NCBI GenBank assembly: GCA_016722445.1
Contig: JADKIZ010000023.1
Location: 1-32,905 of the forward strand
DNA: 32,905 nucleotides
Origin: Flavobacteriales bacterium
Lineage (GTDB): Bacteria; Bacteroidota; Bacteroidia; Flavobacteriales_D; Sanyastnellaceae
Direction of reading: 5' to 3'
In this document: one piece after another, positions 1 to 7,713 of the stretch
Layout: each line of letters begins with the position of its first letter
How positions within the stretch are numbered: the stretch's first letter is position 1
Translations under genes and position numbers: made by a program
The notes under the pieces: model-generated
Database searches by the model: none
Seen by the model: the letters and a program-made list of their open reading frames with translations, nothing else
What the model was told of the DNA's origin: nothing

Positions 1-2
1 CC

Positions 3-434
3 ATTACCTTACACAATATCCCCGAAGGTCTCGCAGTAGGTGTTTTGTTTGGCGGTGTGGCTGCAGGTATTCCTGAAGCGACCATCAGCGGTGCGGTTGC
101 TTTGGCTATTGGTATTGGTCTACAAAATTTCCCGGAGGGTATAGCTGTTTCCATGCCATTGCGTAGACATGGATTATCCAAACTCAAGAGCTTCTGGTAT
201 GGACAATTGTCTGCCATTGTAGAACCCATTGCGGGTGTCATCGGTGCACTCGCCGTAATGCAAATGCAACCTATTCTACCTTATGCGCTTGCTTTTGCAG
301 CAGGTGCAATGATCTATGTGGTTATTGAAGAAGTGGTGCCCGAAACACAACAAGACAGATACACCGACATTGCCACGCTTGGCTTTATCGGCGGATTTCT
401 GGTGATGATGTTGTTGGACGTTGGACTCGGATAA
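3..434 (+). CDS. ZIP-family metal transporter, GufA-like (3' part)
   Basis: C-terminal part of a ZIP divalent-metal transporter of the inner membrane; the gene begins before the window. The frame is open from base 3. It starts within the hallmark HNIPEGLAVG motif, whose His, Asn and Glu side chains bind metal in the family. A second motif, QNFPEGIAVSMPLRRHG, follows about 40 residues later, and the phrase EPIAGVIGAL is typical of the GufA branch. The rest is hydrophobic, ending in a membrane helix (LGFIGGFLVMMLLDVGLG). Zinc or another divalent metal is the likely substrate, but the sequence does not fix which. The stop lies 8 bp from the end of the convergent mpl gene, with no visible terminator between them. 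Confidence 0.88.
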   Translation: MTLHNIPEGLAVGVLFGGVAAGIPEATISGAVALAIGIGLQNFPEGIAVSMPLRRHGLSKLKSFWYGQLSAIVEPIAGVIGALAVMQMQPILPYALAFAAGAMIYVVIEEVVPETQQDRYTDIATLGFIGGFLVMMLLDVGLG

Positions 435-442
435 ATGCGCGA

Positions 443-1801
443 CTAAACGAGCAACTCATCGGCAAGTTGAGCAAAGTCAACACCATCAAAATTTCCTGAA
501 GTCATCAGCAACAAATTACTTTGATGCCAGGGCATGGATTTCAAGTCCTTCACCAATTCTGTTGAATCAGTATACACAGTGACATTGTCCGATCCGAATG
601 CACGTTTGACCTGATCTTTCGAGATGGGAGGAAGTTTTTTGTGCTCGATCGTATGAGGATTGAAGTAAACAAAAGCCTGATCAGCGGCGGCCATTGAATC
701 CTTGTATTCACCTAAAAATTTTTCATTGAGGCTGGAAAAAGTATGCAGTTCCATGCAGGCTACCAATTTCCGATCAGGAAACTGATGTTTAAATGCCGAA
801 GTGGTTGCTTTCAGTTTTGAAGGTGAATGCGCAAAATCTTTGTAGACCACCGCATCGACTGTTTCTTTCACTGGTTCCAAACGGCGGGCCGCTCCTTTGA
901 ATGAAGCGATGGCCTGATAAAAATCCGCTGGTTCAATACCAGCTTCGAGGCAAACCTTTAAGGCACCATTCAAGTTTTGAAGATTGTGATCGCCAAAAAT
1001 TTTCAGTGGTACTTTTCCTTCCGAAGTGATGAGATAAGTAATTCCTCCCGCAACCTCATGCGGATGAACATCATAACTTACCTTTTTAAAATGACCTTGG
1101 TGTTGTGTCGAAATTTCCTTCACGATTTCATCACGTTCGCAATAGACCAAAACGCCACCATCGGTGATTTTATCCAGAAATATTTTAAATTGATCCACAT
1201 AATTTTCGAAAGTCGGAAACACGTTGATGTGATCCCAGGCAATACCCGTGAGTAAAGCAATATCAGGAAAATACAGGTGAAATTTCGGACGAAGGTCAGT
1301 TGGTGACGACAAATACTCATCACCTTCAATGACAGCGAAGCGCGCAGTTTCTGTGAATTTCACCATACAATCGAAACCTTCCAGTTGAGCTCCAACCAAA
1401 AAATCACATTCGATACCACATTCCTTCATCACATGTAAAATCATGGCTGTGGTACTCGTCTTACCATGGCTTCCGCCGATGACAATACGCGTTTTATTTT
1501 TTGTCTGCTCGTAGATGTATTCCGGATAAGAAAAAATCCGGAGACCAAGTTCCTGGGCTTTGATCAACTCAGGATTGTCCTTTCTGGCATGCATACCCAC
1601 AATGACTGCATCAAGATCAGTTTGAATTTTTTCCGGAAACCAACCTTCAGACTCAGGGAGGAGACCACGCTTTTGTAACCTTGATTTACTTGGTTCAAAA
1701 ATTTCATCATCACTTCCAGTTACAGTGATTCCTTTATCATGGAGGGCAATGGCCATGTTGTGCATAGCGCTTCCACCGATGGCGATAAGATGGACTTTCA
1801 T
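443..1801 (-). CDS. mpl: UDP-N-acetylmuramate:L-alanyl-gamma-D-glutamyl-meso-diaminopimelate ligase
   Basis: Mur-ligase-family enzyme (452 aa) of the cytoplasm. In the family it reattaches the recycled tripeptide L-Ala-gamma-D-Glu-meso-DAP to UDP-MurNAc, an ATP-dependent step of peptidoglycan recycling. The N-terminus has the nucleotide-binding loop IGGSAMHN. The ATP-binding P-loop GSHGKTSTT lies at residues 110-118. The central domain shows EGDEYLSSPTD and AWDHINVFPT, and the C-terminal domain has AHSPSKL; these distinguish Mpl from MurC, together with a length typical of Mpl. It starts at a clear ATG. It is oriented like the acyltransferase gene upstream, 87 bp away, and converges on the ZIP gene. 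It implies DAP-type peptidoglycan, as expected for this phylum. Confidence 0.93.
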   Translation of the reverse strand: MKVHLIAIGGSAMHNMAIALHDKGITVTGSDDEIFEPSKSRLQKRGLLPESEGWFPEKIQTDLDAVIVGMHARKDNPELIKAQELGLRIFSYPEYIYEQTKNKTRIVIGGSHGKTSTTAMILHVMKECGIECDFLVGAQLEGFDCMVKFTETARFAVIEGDEYLSSPTDLRPKFHLYFPDIALLTGIAWDHINVFPTFENYVDQFKIFLDKITDGGVLVYCERDEIVKEISTQHQGHFKKVSYDVHPHEVAGGITYLITSEGKVPLKIFGDHNLQNLNGALKVCLEAGIEPADFYQAIASFKGAARRLEPVKETVDAVVYKDFAHSPSKLKATTSAFKHQFPDRKLVACMELHTFSSLNEKFLGEYKDSMAAADQAFVYFNPHTIEHKKLPPISKDQVKRAFGSDNVTVYTDSTELVKDLKSMPWHQSNLLLMTSGNFDGVDFAQLADELLV

Positions 1802-1888
1802 AGCAGTAAAATTACCTGTTGACGCATTCTGCTTTCTTGATTGGACAACGAATTATCAACGGCAGGTTTTGCAAGAAGAAAATTTGAG

Positions 1889-2989
1889 TTAGACAGCCTT
1901 TTTTCGACCCAATTTCATAAAGACCTTTTCAAAATAATTGTAGACAAAATAACTCAAGACAAATGTGGCTGCGACTGAAAACAAGAGCAACACATTTTTG
2001 GGCATGATGTAATAATTTGCCGAGAACCAGAACAACCATGTGTAGATGATCGGATGAAGCAGATAAACAGAATAGCTTGCTTCACCCAAAAACGACAACG
2101 GGTGATGTAAAATTTTTGGAAGTTCAATGGTCAATTTATAGAAACCCAAACACACCATCAGGCAACAAATTGAAAACACGATTCGATTCCACCCGGCAAT
2201 CAGATGCACGGTATTTTCTTTCAGCATGGAGGCGAGAACAATTGCATTTTGATTTGATGCCTCGTTTGCTTGAGAACTGATGAAAAGTGGATAAAATGCG
2301 AACAACAGAAAACCGCAAGCGATAAGACCTAAACTCAACCATGATTGGAATTTGATTTTTTGTGTTGCCCAACCAATGATGTAACCACCCAAAAACAAGT
2401 AGACCTGATTCAGCGGATTCACATAATTTTTCCATTGACCTCTCAACAATTCGCCTTCATCAATTGCGCAAAAGCTGTAATACACAAAGAATCCGATGAT
2501 GGCCGCAACGATGAGCCAAAACGACATGACCGACCTTTTGGTAGTAAGCACAAAAAGTGGAAAAAACACATAAAACACCAATTCATTCCCTATCGACCAA
2601 GATCCCAGAGCAATGTATTGATCCCACGCCACAAAACCGAATAATCCTGACAAATTCAAGATCAATTCACTCAGGTTCATTTTTGCACCTGGCAGTAAAA
2701 GCGTGGCCAAAGTTGCCAACCACAACAAAGGAAAGATTCTTAGGATTCGTTTTTTGAAAAAATCTTTGAGATCACCAAAAGAGGGAATCATCCTGTCTTG
2801 ATACACCACGAATAAAGTAAGTCCGCTCAACACGTAGAAAATCGAAACACCATAAACACCAACCCGACAAATGAAGGAATCAATGTCAGCATGGCCGTTT
2901 GTCCACATAGAATAGTGATAGATCATGATTCCACTGGCTGCGAGTCCTCGCAGATAGTCCAGATTATGAAGGCGACCGCTTTGTTTCAT
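1889..2989 (-). CDS. Acyltransferase-3 (OafA/YrhL-type) membrane protein
   Basis: Integral membrane O-acyltransferase (366 aa). It opens with the family signature LDYLRGLAASGIMIYHY, whose His25 is the position required for catalysis in OafA-type enzymes. RxxR (Arg81, Arg84) follows in the cytoplasmic segment KKRILRIFP. The conserved motif GSWSIGNELVFY lies near residues 129-140, and SYSVYLLHP near the end. About ten hydrophobic segments fit the usual fold. Such proteins transfer acetyl or other acyl groups to cell-surface polysaccharide or peptidoglycan. No glycosyltransferase or O-antigen cluster is nearby, so the acceptor cannot be told from context; a link to peptidoglycan through mpl is only a guess. 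Confidence 0.88.
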   Translation of the reverse strand: MKQSGRLHNLDYLRGLAASGIMIYHYSMWTNGHADIDSFICRVGVYGVSIFYVLSGLTLFVVYQDRMIPSFGDLKDFFKKRILRIFPLLWLATLATLLLPGAKMNLSELILNLSGLFGFVAWDQYIALGSWSIGNELVFYVFFPLFVLTTKRSVMSFWLIVAAIIGFFVYYSFCAIDEGELLRGQWKNYVNPLNQVYLFLGGYIIGWATQKIKFQSWLSLGLIACGFLLFAFYPLFISSQANEASNQNAIVLASMLKENTVHLIAGWNRIVFSICCLMVCLGFYKLTIELPKILHHPLSFLGEASYSVYLLHPIIYTWLFWFSANYYIMPKNVLLLFSVAATFVLSYFVYNYFEKVFMKLGRKKAV

Positions 2990-3077
2990 ATCATTTCAGA
3001 GGCAAGTATAAGTCTTCAAGATGAAGAATACAGAAATAATGTAAGTCATCTGTCGAATTCAATTGGATAAGTAGTTC

Positions 3078-3085
3078 TAGATTTG
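3078..3085 (+). promoter_or_regulatory. Possible -7 promoter element for corA
   Basis: TAGATTTG matches the Bacteroidota -7 consensus TAnnTTTG exactly, about 62 bp upstream of the proposed corA ATG at 3147. The only nearby TTG (3063-3065) leaves a 12-bp spacer, shorter than the usual 19-21, so the -33 box is weak. If real, transcription begins near 3090, which excludes the TTG at 3083 as a start codon. Confidence 0.35.
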
Positions 3086-3146
3086 CGTCATCACGACAAT
3101 CAGTCTCACTTGATTCAGATTAATATTGCTGAAATAATATGCTGCA

Positions 3147-4204
3147 ATGACACCGCCACCAGAAGAAACAACCCGATCAGCGAAATCAGGCCTTGGTCGG
3201 GATCTTTGGTCCATGTAGGTGAAAAAAGGAATGTCGAAGTAAAGGTTAGGCTCATCGACTACGACCAACTTCACTTCGAAGACAAAGCCATTTCAATCTT
3301 TCGGATTGTGATTTACTTAAAGGATACCGAAACCGTATCTTGGTTGGATGTTGATGGAATACATGATGCATCGGTCATTGAGGAAATCGGAAAAAAATTC
3401 GGCATTCACATCCTAGTGATGGAAGACATCATGAATTCAACGAGCCGGCCGAAGGTCGAATTCTTTGATGATTATGCCTTCATCACGGTAAAAATGCTTG
3501 AGATGGATCCGAAGACCAAGAAGCTGGAAGTGGAGCAGTTATCGTTGATCGTAGGACAAAAATATTTATTGATGTTCCAGGAGCATCCTGGCGACAGTTT
3601 TGACCAAATACGAGAAAGAATCAAGACTGCGAAAGGCAAAGTGAGGACAAAAGATGCGTTCTATCTTGCCTATCTGATTCTTGACATTGTGATTGACAAT
3701 TATATTTCGGTGAGTGAAACATTTTCACAGCACATCGAGAATCTGGAAAAAATTGTGTTGTCAAAACCAGGGGAGTTTACTCTGCACAGGATACTCCATC
3801 TTAGGAAGGAGCTCATCGACTTTAAGCGCAGCATTGATCCGATGAAAGAAGCGATCAATTCCATGACCAGAGAGCTCGATGAAGATATGGCGAAGTATTA
3901 CCGCGACTTGCATGACCACATCATTTATGAATCGGAAAATTTGGTGATGTACCGCGAAATGATCACGAATTTGCTGGATCTCTATCACAGCAATCTTGGC
4001 ATGAAGATGAATCAGGTGATCAAGATGCTCACCATCATTACCACCATATTCGTCCCGCTTACCTTCATCGTTGGTGTCTACGGTATGAACTTCGACAATA
4101 TGCCTGAGCTTCGATCCGAATACGGTTATTACTGGGTTTTGGGTGGAATGGGAGCCTTGGTCATTGCGATGATCGTTTATTTCGCAAGAAAAAAATGGCT
4201 TTGA
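3147..4204 (+). CDS. corA: CorA-type magnesium/cobalt transporter (frameshift near N-terminus)
   Basis: Pentameric Mg2+/Co2+ channel of the inner membrane. The C-terminus has two membrane helices with the diagnostic YGMNF motif after the first; a long alpha-helical cytoplasmic domain precedes them. The main reading frame is open well upstream, but its first 40 or so residues do not resemble CorA and overlap a promoter-like box. In the other frame, ATG 3147 gives MTPPPEETTRSAKSGL. This joins naturally to GSLVHVGEKR of the main frame, like the family pattern GLPPGTLVHVGEK. One base appears to be missing near 3195-3200. Adding it gives 352 aa, the usual CorA length. I therefore annotate from 3147 with a frameshift. 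No terminator follows. Confidence 0.85.
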
Positions 4205-4519
4205 ATTTCGACTGAGCATTTCTCCCAAACAGCTGAGACAGCAAAGATCACAAAGGAGAATAAATCCACCTTTGAATCACCATACAATTTCGATTTCATG
4301 GTCGAGATTAAATCTCACCCCATCACCAAAAAATCCTTTGTCCAACCTTGGTTGTATTGTAACATTGCCTTGGCAAAAAATTACACGCAATTACATGAAA
4401 AACTGCCAGTTCGAGCCTGAGCACATCTTTATCCGGATCTGATCCGATTGTTACCCTGAAACAGGGAATCCATCCTTATTTCTCATACATTACGTAACAA
4501 CAATTAAGATCAGTAAAAA
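4205..4519 (+). other. Long non-coding leader / gap before arginine decarboxylase
   Basis: No convincing coding sequence in this 315-bp stretch. It holds one promoter-like pair (4337-4367) and two compact inverted repeats in the deduced leader. CGGATC-T-GATCCG lies at 4434-4446. CCCTG-AAA-CAGGG lies at 4454-4466. If the promoter is used, the leader is about 145 nt. No known riboswitch is recognised by eye. Confidence 0.45.
4337..4367 (+). promoter_or_regulatory. Possible promoter for arginine decarboxylase
   Basis: TTTG at 4337-4340, a 19-bp spacer, then TAACATTG at 4360-4367. This matches the Bacteroidota pattern TTTG / TAnnTTTG with one mismatch and ideal spacing. Confidence 0.35.
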
Positions 4520-5917
4520 TTGAAAACCAAATACATTGACCTCGTAGAGCAATCGTTAGAGTGGCCTCAGGAAGAATTCAAACTGGAAAAAGACAATCTA
4601 CTTTTTCATGACATCCCCTTGATGGAACTGGTGGAGAAATATGGTTCTCCATTGAAATTTACCTATCTGCCGAAGATTAGCCAGAACATTCAACGCGCCA
4701 AAGACTGGTTCATGAAAGCGCGCATTGAAACCGGCTATGAAGGTGAATACCACTACTGCTATTGTACCAAAAGTTCTCATTTCCGATATGTGTTGGAAGA
4801 AGCCCTGAAAAACAACATTCACCTTGAAACTTCTTCGGCCTATGACATTGATCTGATCAGAAGACTTGCAACACTTGGCAAGATCAAAAAAACGCAACGG
4901 ATCATTTGTAATGGTTTCAAAAAAGAAGAATACGTCAATAAGATATTTGATCTTCATGCGGATGGATACAAGGAAATCATTCCGGTAATCGACAACAAGT
5001 ATGAATTCGAAACCTTCGAGCAACTTGTTACTGAGCCCATGAATATCGGTATCCGTATCGCGAGTGAAGAAGAACCAAAATTCGAATTCTACACGTCGAG
5101 ATTGGGGCTTGGCTATAAAGACATTGTTCGTTTTTATAAAAAATCGATCCACGATAATCCACATCTCAATTTGAAGATGCTGCATTTTTTCATCAACTCC
5201 GGTATAAAAGATACGGCCTATTACTGGAATGAATTGGTAAAATGTCTGAAGGTTTATTGTGAACTCCGAGAGATCTGCCCAACAGTAGATAGCCTGAATA
5301 TCGGTGGTGGTTTTCCGATTAAAACGTCGCTTGTATTCAGTTTCGATTATCAATACATGGTCACAGAAATCCTCCGCCAGGTGAAGAATGCATGTGAAGA
5401 TGCCGGAGTTCCTGTTCCTGATATTTATACAGAATTCGGTTCATTCACCGTAGGTGAAAGTGGTGGAGCGATTTACAAGATCCTCTATCAGAAAGAACAG
5501 AATGACAGGGAAAAGTGGAATATGATCGATTCATCCTTCATGACTACCCTACCCGACAGTTGGGCAATCAACAAACGTTTCATCATGCTTCCAATCAACA
5601 ATTGGAATGAAAATTATGAGCGCGTATTTCTGGGAGGACTTACTTGCGACAGTGACGACTATTACAATTCAGAGCAGCACACCAATGCTATTTACTTGCC
5701 GAAATATTATCCGGACCAAGATCAGTACATTGGTTTTTTCAATACAGGAGCATATCAAGATACATTAGGAGGATTCGGAGGAATACATCATTGTTTGATT
5801 CCACAACCGAAACATATTCTGATCGACAAAGACGCGCGAGGTAAACTCAAGTATAAACTTTGGTCCAACGAACAGAAACCAAAAGACGTATTGGAAATTT
5901 TAGGTTACTACGACTAA
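4520..5917 (+). CDS. speA: Arginine decarboxylase, short Bacteroidota type
   Basis: PLP-dependent decarboxylase (465 aa) predicted to convert arginine to agmatine, the entry to polyamine synthesis. It has the alanine-racemase-like barrel fold. The PLP-binding lysine is Lys84 in YCYCTKSSHF; the glycine-rich phosphate loop IGGGFP is at 261-266; TEFGSFTVGESGGA lies near 304-317; and the decarboxylase motif CDSDD is at 376-380. The start is TTG; the resulting MKTKYIDLVEQ matches the beginning of flavobacterial homologues as I remember them, so I keep it. It is much shorter than E. coli SpeA (about 660 aa), as usual in this phylum. No agmatinase is in the window. A deoxyhypusine-synthase-like gene, possibly linked through polyamines, lies about 7 kb downstream on the other strand. 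Confidence 0.85.
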   Translation: MKTKYIDLVEQSLEWPQEEFKLEKDNLLFHDIPLMELVEKYGSPLKFTYLPKISQNIQRAKDWFMKARIETGYEGEYHYCYCTKSSHFRYVLEEALKNNIHLETSSAYDIDLIRRLATLGKIKKTQRIICNGFKKEEYVNKIFDLHADGYKEIIPVIDNKYEFETFEQLVTEPMNIGIRIASEEEPKFEFYTSRLGLGYKDIVRFYKKSIHDNPHLNLKMLHFFINSGIKDTAYYWNELVKCLKVYCELREICPTVDSLNIGGGFPIKTSLVFSFDYQYMVTEILRQVKNACEDAGVPVPDIYTEFGSFTVGESGGAIYKILYQKEQNDREKWNMIDSSFMTTLPDSWAINKRFIMLPINNWNENYERVFLGGLTCDSDDYYNSEQHTNAIYLPKYYPDQDQYIGFFNTGAYQDTLGGFGGIHHCLIPQPKHILIDKDARGKLKYKLWSNEQKPKDVLEILGYYD

Positions 5918-5928
5918 TCAACTTCTGA

Positions 5929-6336
5929 TCACACGGCGGGAAACTGCACAATCAGTTTATCCGCCATGTAGTCGAATAGATTTTTTAGTGGCGATTTCAC
6001 CATCATTTCCAAAAAAGGATTGATCTGCGCATCACAAAACAATTGTGATGCAGTACTTCCAGAAGTTTCATCCATATGAACACTTAGTGTGAAAGGAAAT
6101 GGAGATCCTTGAGAGGATTCGTATTGCACCTGTTTTGCAGGCTCTGAAGAAACGAAAATCAGTCCAATGTTATAGGCACCTTGCACTTTGAAGGAGCAGC
6201 TTTTTCCATCGCTTTTCCAATCGGAATATTTTCCAGCAGGAAGAAGTTTTTCAATGTTATGCATATCACACAAGAAATCATGAACCGCATTTGAAGATGC
6301 AGGAACAACAACTTTTTTGCTTTCAATTTTAGACAT
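5929..6336 (-). CDS. SRPBCC (START/Bet v1-like) fold protein
   Basis: Small soluble protein of 135 aa with a SRPBCC-type pattern. An N-terminal strand with VVVPASSNAVHDFLCDMHNI corresponds to the family's 'a-s-ae-v-f-fl-d-n-e-l-P' opening. A beta-rich middle follows, and a C-terminal amphipathic helix (NPFLEMMVKSPLKNLFDYMADKL, described in part) would close the ligand cavity. Its molecular function is unknown. It lies downstream of pyrE on the same strand; from memory, pyrE, a NUDIX gene and a SRPBCC gene are often neighbours in Bacteroidota. A hairpin with a T-run separates it from pyrE, so expression may be partly uncoupled. It converges with arginine decarboxylase with 11 bp between stops. 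Confidence 0.75.
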   Translation of the reverse strand: MSKIESKKVVVPASSNAVHDFLCDMHNIEKLLPAGKYSDWKSDGKSCSFKVQGAYNIGLIFVSSEPAKQVQYESSQGSPFPFTLSVHMDETSGSTASQLFCDAQINPFLEMMVKSPLKNLFDYMADKLIVQFPAV

Positions 6337-6358
6337 GGTAAAAAAAATTTAGATGTTC

Positions 6359-6402
6359 AAAAAACTCCTGAATGACCACTTGGCCAAGTATTCAGGTCAT
6401 TC
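6359..6402 (-). terminator. Hairpin with T-run between pyrE and the SRPBCC gene
   Basis: An 8-bp inverted repeat GAATGACC / GGTCATTC (6370-6377 and 6395-6402) encloses a perfect 12-bp palindrome ACTTGGCCAAGT (6378-6389). Read on the minus strand it is followed by AGGAG and six Ts. It could act as a terminator or attenuator after pyrE. The palindrome inside the loop is unusual. Confidence 0.45.
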
Positions 6403-6418
6403 TGTTTTGGGTCATGAA

Positions 6419-7078
6419 TTAATGTGCACTCATTTCGAATGTAGCGCTCCAAGTTTCCGGGCTCTTACGCCAAGTCTTCAATGTATCGAGTTGTTTTTGT
6501 GTGATGTATTGCGCATCGAGAGCTTGTTTCAGCAATGAATCATAATCTGTGAGGGTTACCAGATTGCATTTCGCTTCCTGGAAATTCTCCTTCGCCTGAT
6601 CGAATCCATAAGTAAAAATCGCAACCATACCGGCCACCCTTGCTTTACTCTCTCTTAAAGCCTGCACAGCTTTCAAGCTGCTGCCTCCGGTAGAAATGAG
6701 ATCTTCAATTACCACTACAGATTGTCCTTCGTTCAGAACACCTTCAATCTGATTGCCTAGTCCGTGCTTTTTTGCTTCACTACGCACATACACAAAAGGA
6801 AGATCCATTTCCTGGGCCACAAGCGCACCGATAGCGATGCCGCCAGTAGCAACACCGGCGATCACATCCGGTTTGCCGAAATTTTCTTCGATGGCAGACA
6901 CAAACTGCTGGCGAATAAAAGTTCGAATCATTGGAAAAGACAATGTTTTCCTGTTATCACAATATATTGGCGACTTCAACCCGGAAGCCCAGGTGAAAGG
7001 TTGTTCAGGTTTTAATTCGACCGCTTTGATACGAAGCAGGGATTCTGCTACTTTTAACGCGTTCTCTTGACTTTGCAT
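6419..7078 (-). CDS. pyrE: Orotate phosphoribosyltransferase
   Basis: Cytoplasmic enzyme (219 aa) joining orotate and PRPP to make orotidine 5'-phosphate, the fifth step of pyrimidine synthesis. The PRPP-binding motif VVVIEDLISTGGSS is intact. The N-terminal FTWASGLKSPIYCDNRKTLS is the characteristic substrate region, and RSEAKKHGLGNQIEG is the flexible catalytic loop. Start at ATG (7078-7076) gives a normal N-terminus. This ATG overlaps that of the divergent NUDIX gene within one CATG, so each gene's promoter must lie inside the other's coding region or both mRNAs must be nearly leaderless. Confidence 0.95.
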   Translation of the reverse strand: MQSQENALKVAESLLRIKAVELKPEQPFTWASGLKSPIYCDNRKTLSFPMIRTFIRQQFVSAIEENFGKPDVIAGVATGGIAIGALVAQEMDLPFVYVRSEAKKHGLGNQIEGVLNEGQSVVVIEDLISTGGSSLKAVQALRESKARVAGMVAIFTYGFDQAKENFQEAKCNLVTLTDYDSLLKQALDAQYITQKQLDTLKTWRKSPETWSATFEMSAH

Positions 7079-7697
7079 GGCTCAAAATTATAAAGTTTAC
7101 TTCTCGAATAGACCGGTATTTTTTACACAATCCGGTACACCTGGTATTGTTGAATCACCGGGAACCGTGGTGATATCGAGTCTTGGAAAGACCGACACCA
7201 TGCTGATTGAGTCTGCAATAAACCGCGGAGCACGTGCTGTTTACGTGATGTGCCAAGACGTAAAAGAATCATGGAAAACTTTTCAGTCGCAATTTGAATT
7301 TGTGCAGGCTGCAGGCGGATTGGTCATCAATCCTAACCATGAAATTTTGTTCATTTTCCGCCATGAAAAATGGGATTTACCTAAAGGCAAAGTCGAAAAA
7401 GGAGAAAGTCTGGAAGAAGGTGCACTTCGTGAAGTGGAGGAAGAATGTTCCATTTCTCCCCTCAAACTCAAATCGAAATTATGCACCACATGGCATACCT
7501 ATATCCAGGACAGAGAACCGATGTTGAAAGCCACTGAATGGTATTTGATGAAATATTCTGGTGAGCAGAAACCCAGCCCACAGCTGATAGAAGGCATTAC
7601 TGATGTACGTTGGTTACGCGCGGATGAATTGGCCATTGTAGAGGCCAATACCTACCCAAGTGTGCTAGATGTCATAGAAGCTTATCTCAAGCGATAG
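7077..7697 (+). CDS. NUDIX hydrolase
   Basis: Nucleoside-diphosphate-linked hydrolase of unknown substrate, 206 aa. The catalytic Nudix box begins GKVEKGESLEEGALREVEEE. It fits GX5EX7REUXEEXGU, with the metal-binding REVEEE core intact, except that the final glycine of the box is serine (EECSI). The N-terminal 75 residues precede the Nudix fold and seem to form a separate small beta domain (YKVYFSNRPVFFTQ). The gene is divergent from pyrE and its ATG shares a CATG with the pyrE start. It converges with the Kazal-domain gene, 16 bp between stops. Housekeeping sanitation or signalling-nucleotide turnover is possible; nothing in the sequence decides. Confidence 0.88.
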   Translation: MAQNYKVYFSNRPVFFTQSGTPGIVESPGTVVISSLGKTDTMLIESAINRGARAVYVMCQDVKESWKTFQSQFEFVQAAGGLVINPNHEILFIFRHEKWDLPKGKVEKGESLEEGALREVEEECSISPLKLKSKLCTTWHTYIQDREPMLKATEWYLMKYSGEQKPSPQLIEGITDVRWLRADELAIVEANTYPSVLDVIEAYLKR

Positions 7698-7713
7698 CTC
7701 CAGATCTTATCGA

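Noticed and set aside
3083..3146. TTG at 3083 as the corA start
   Set aside because: It lies inside an exact TAnnTTTG promoter-like box and gives about 40 residues unlike CorA; ATG 3147 in the adjacent frame fits the family.
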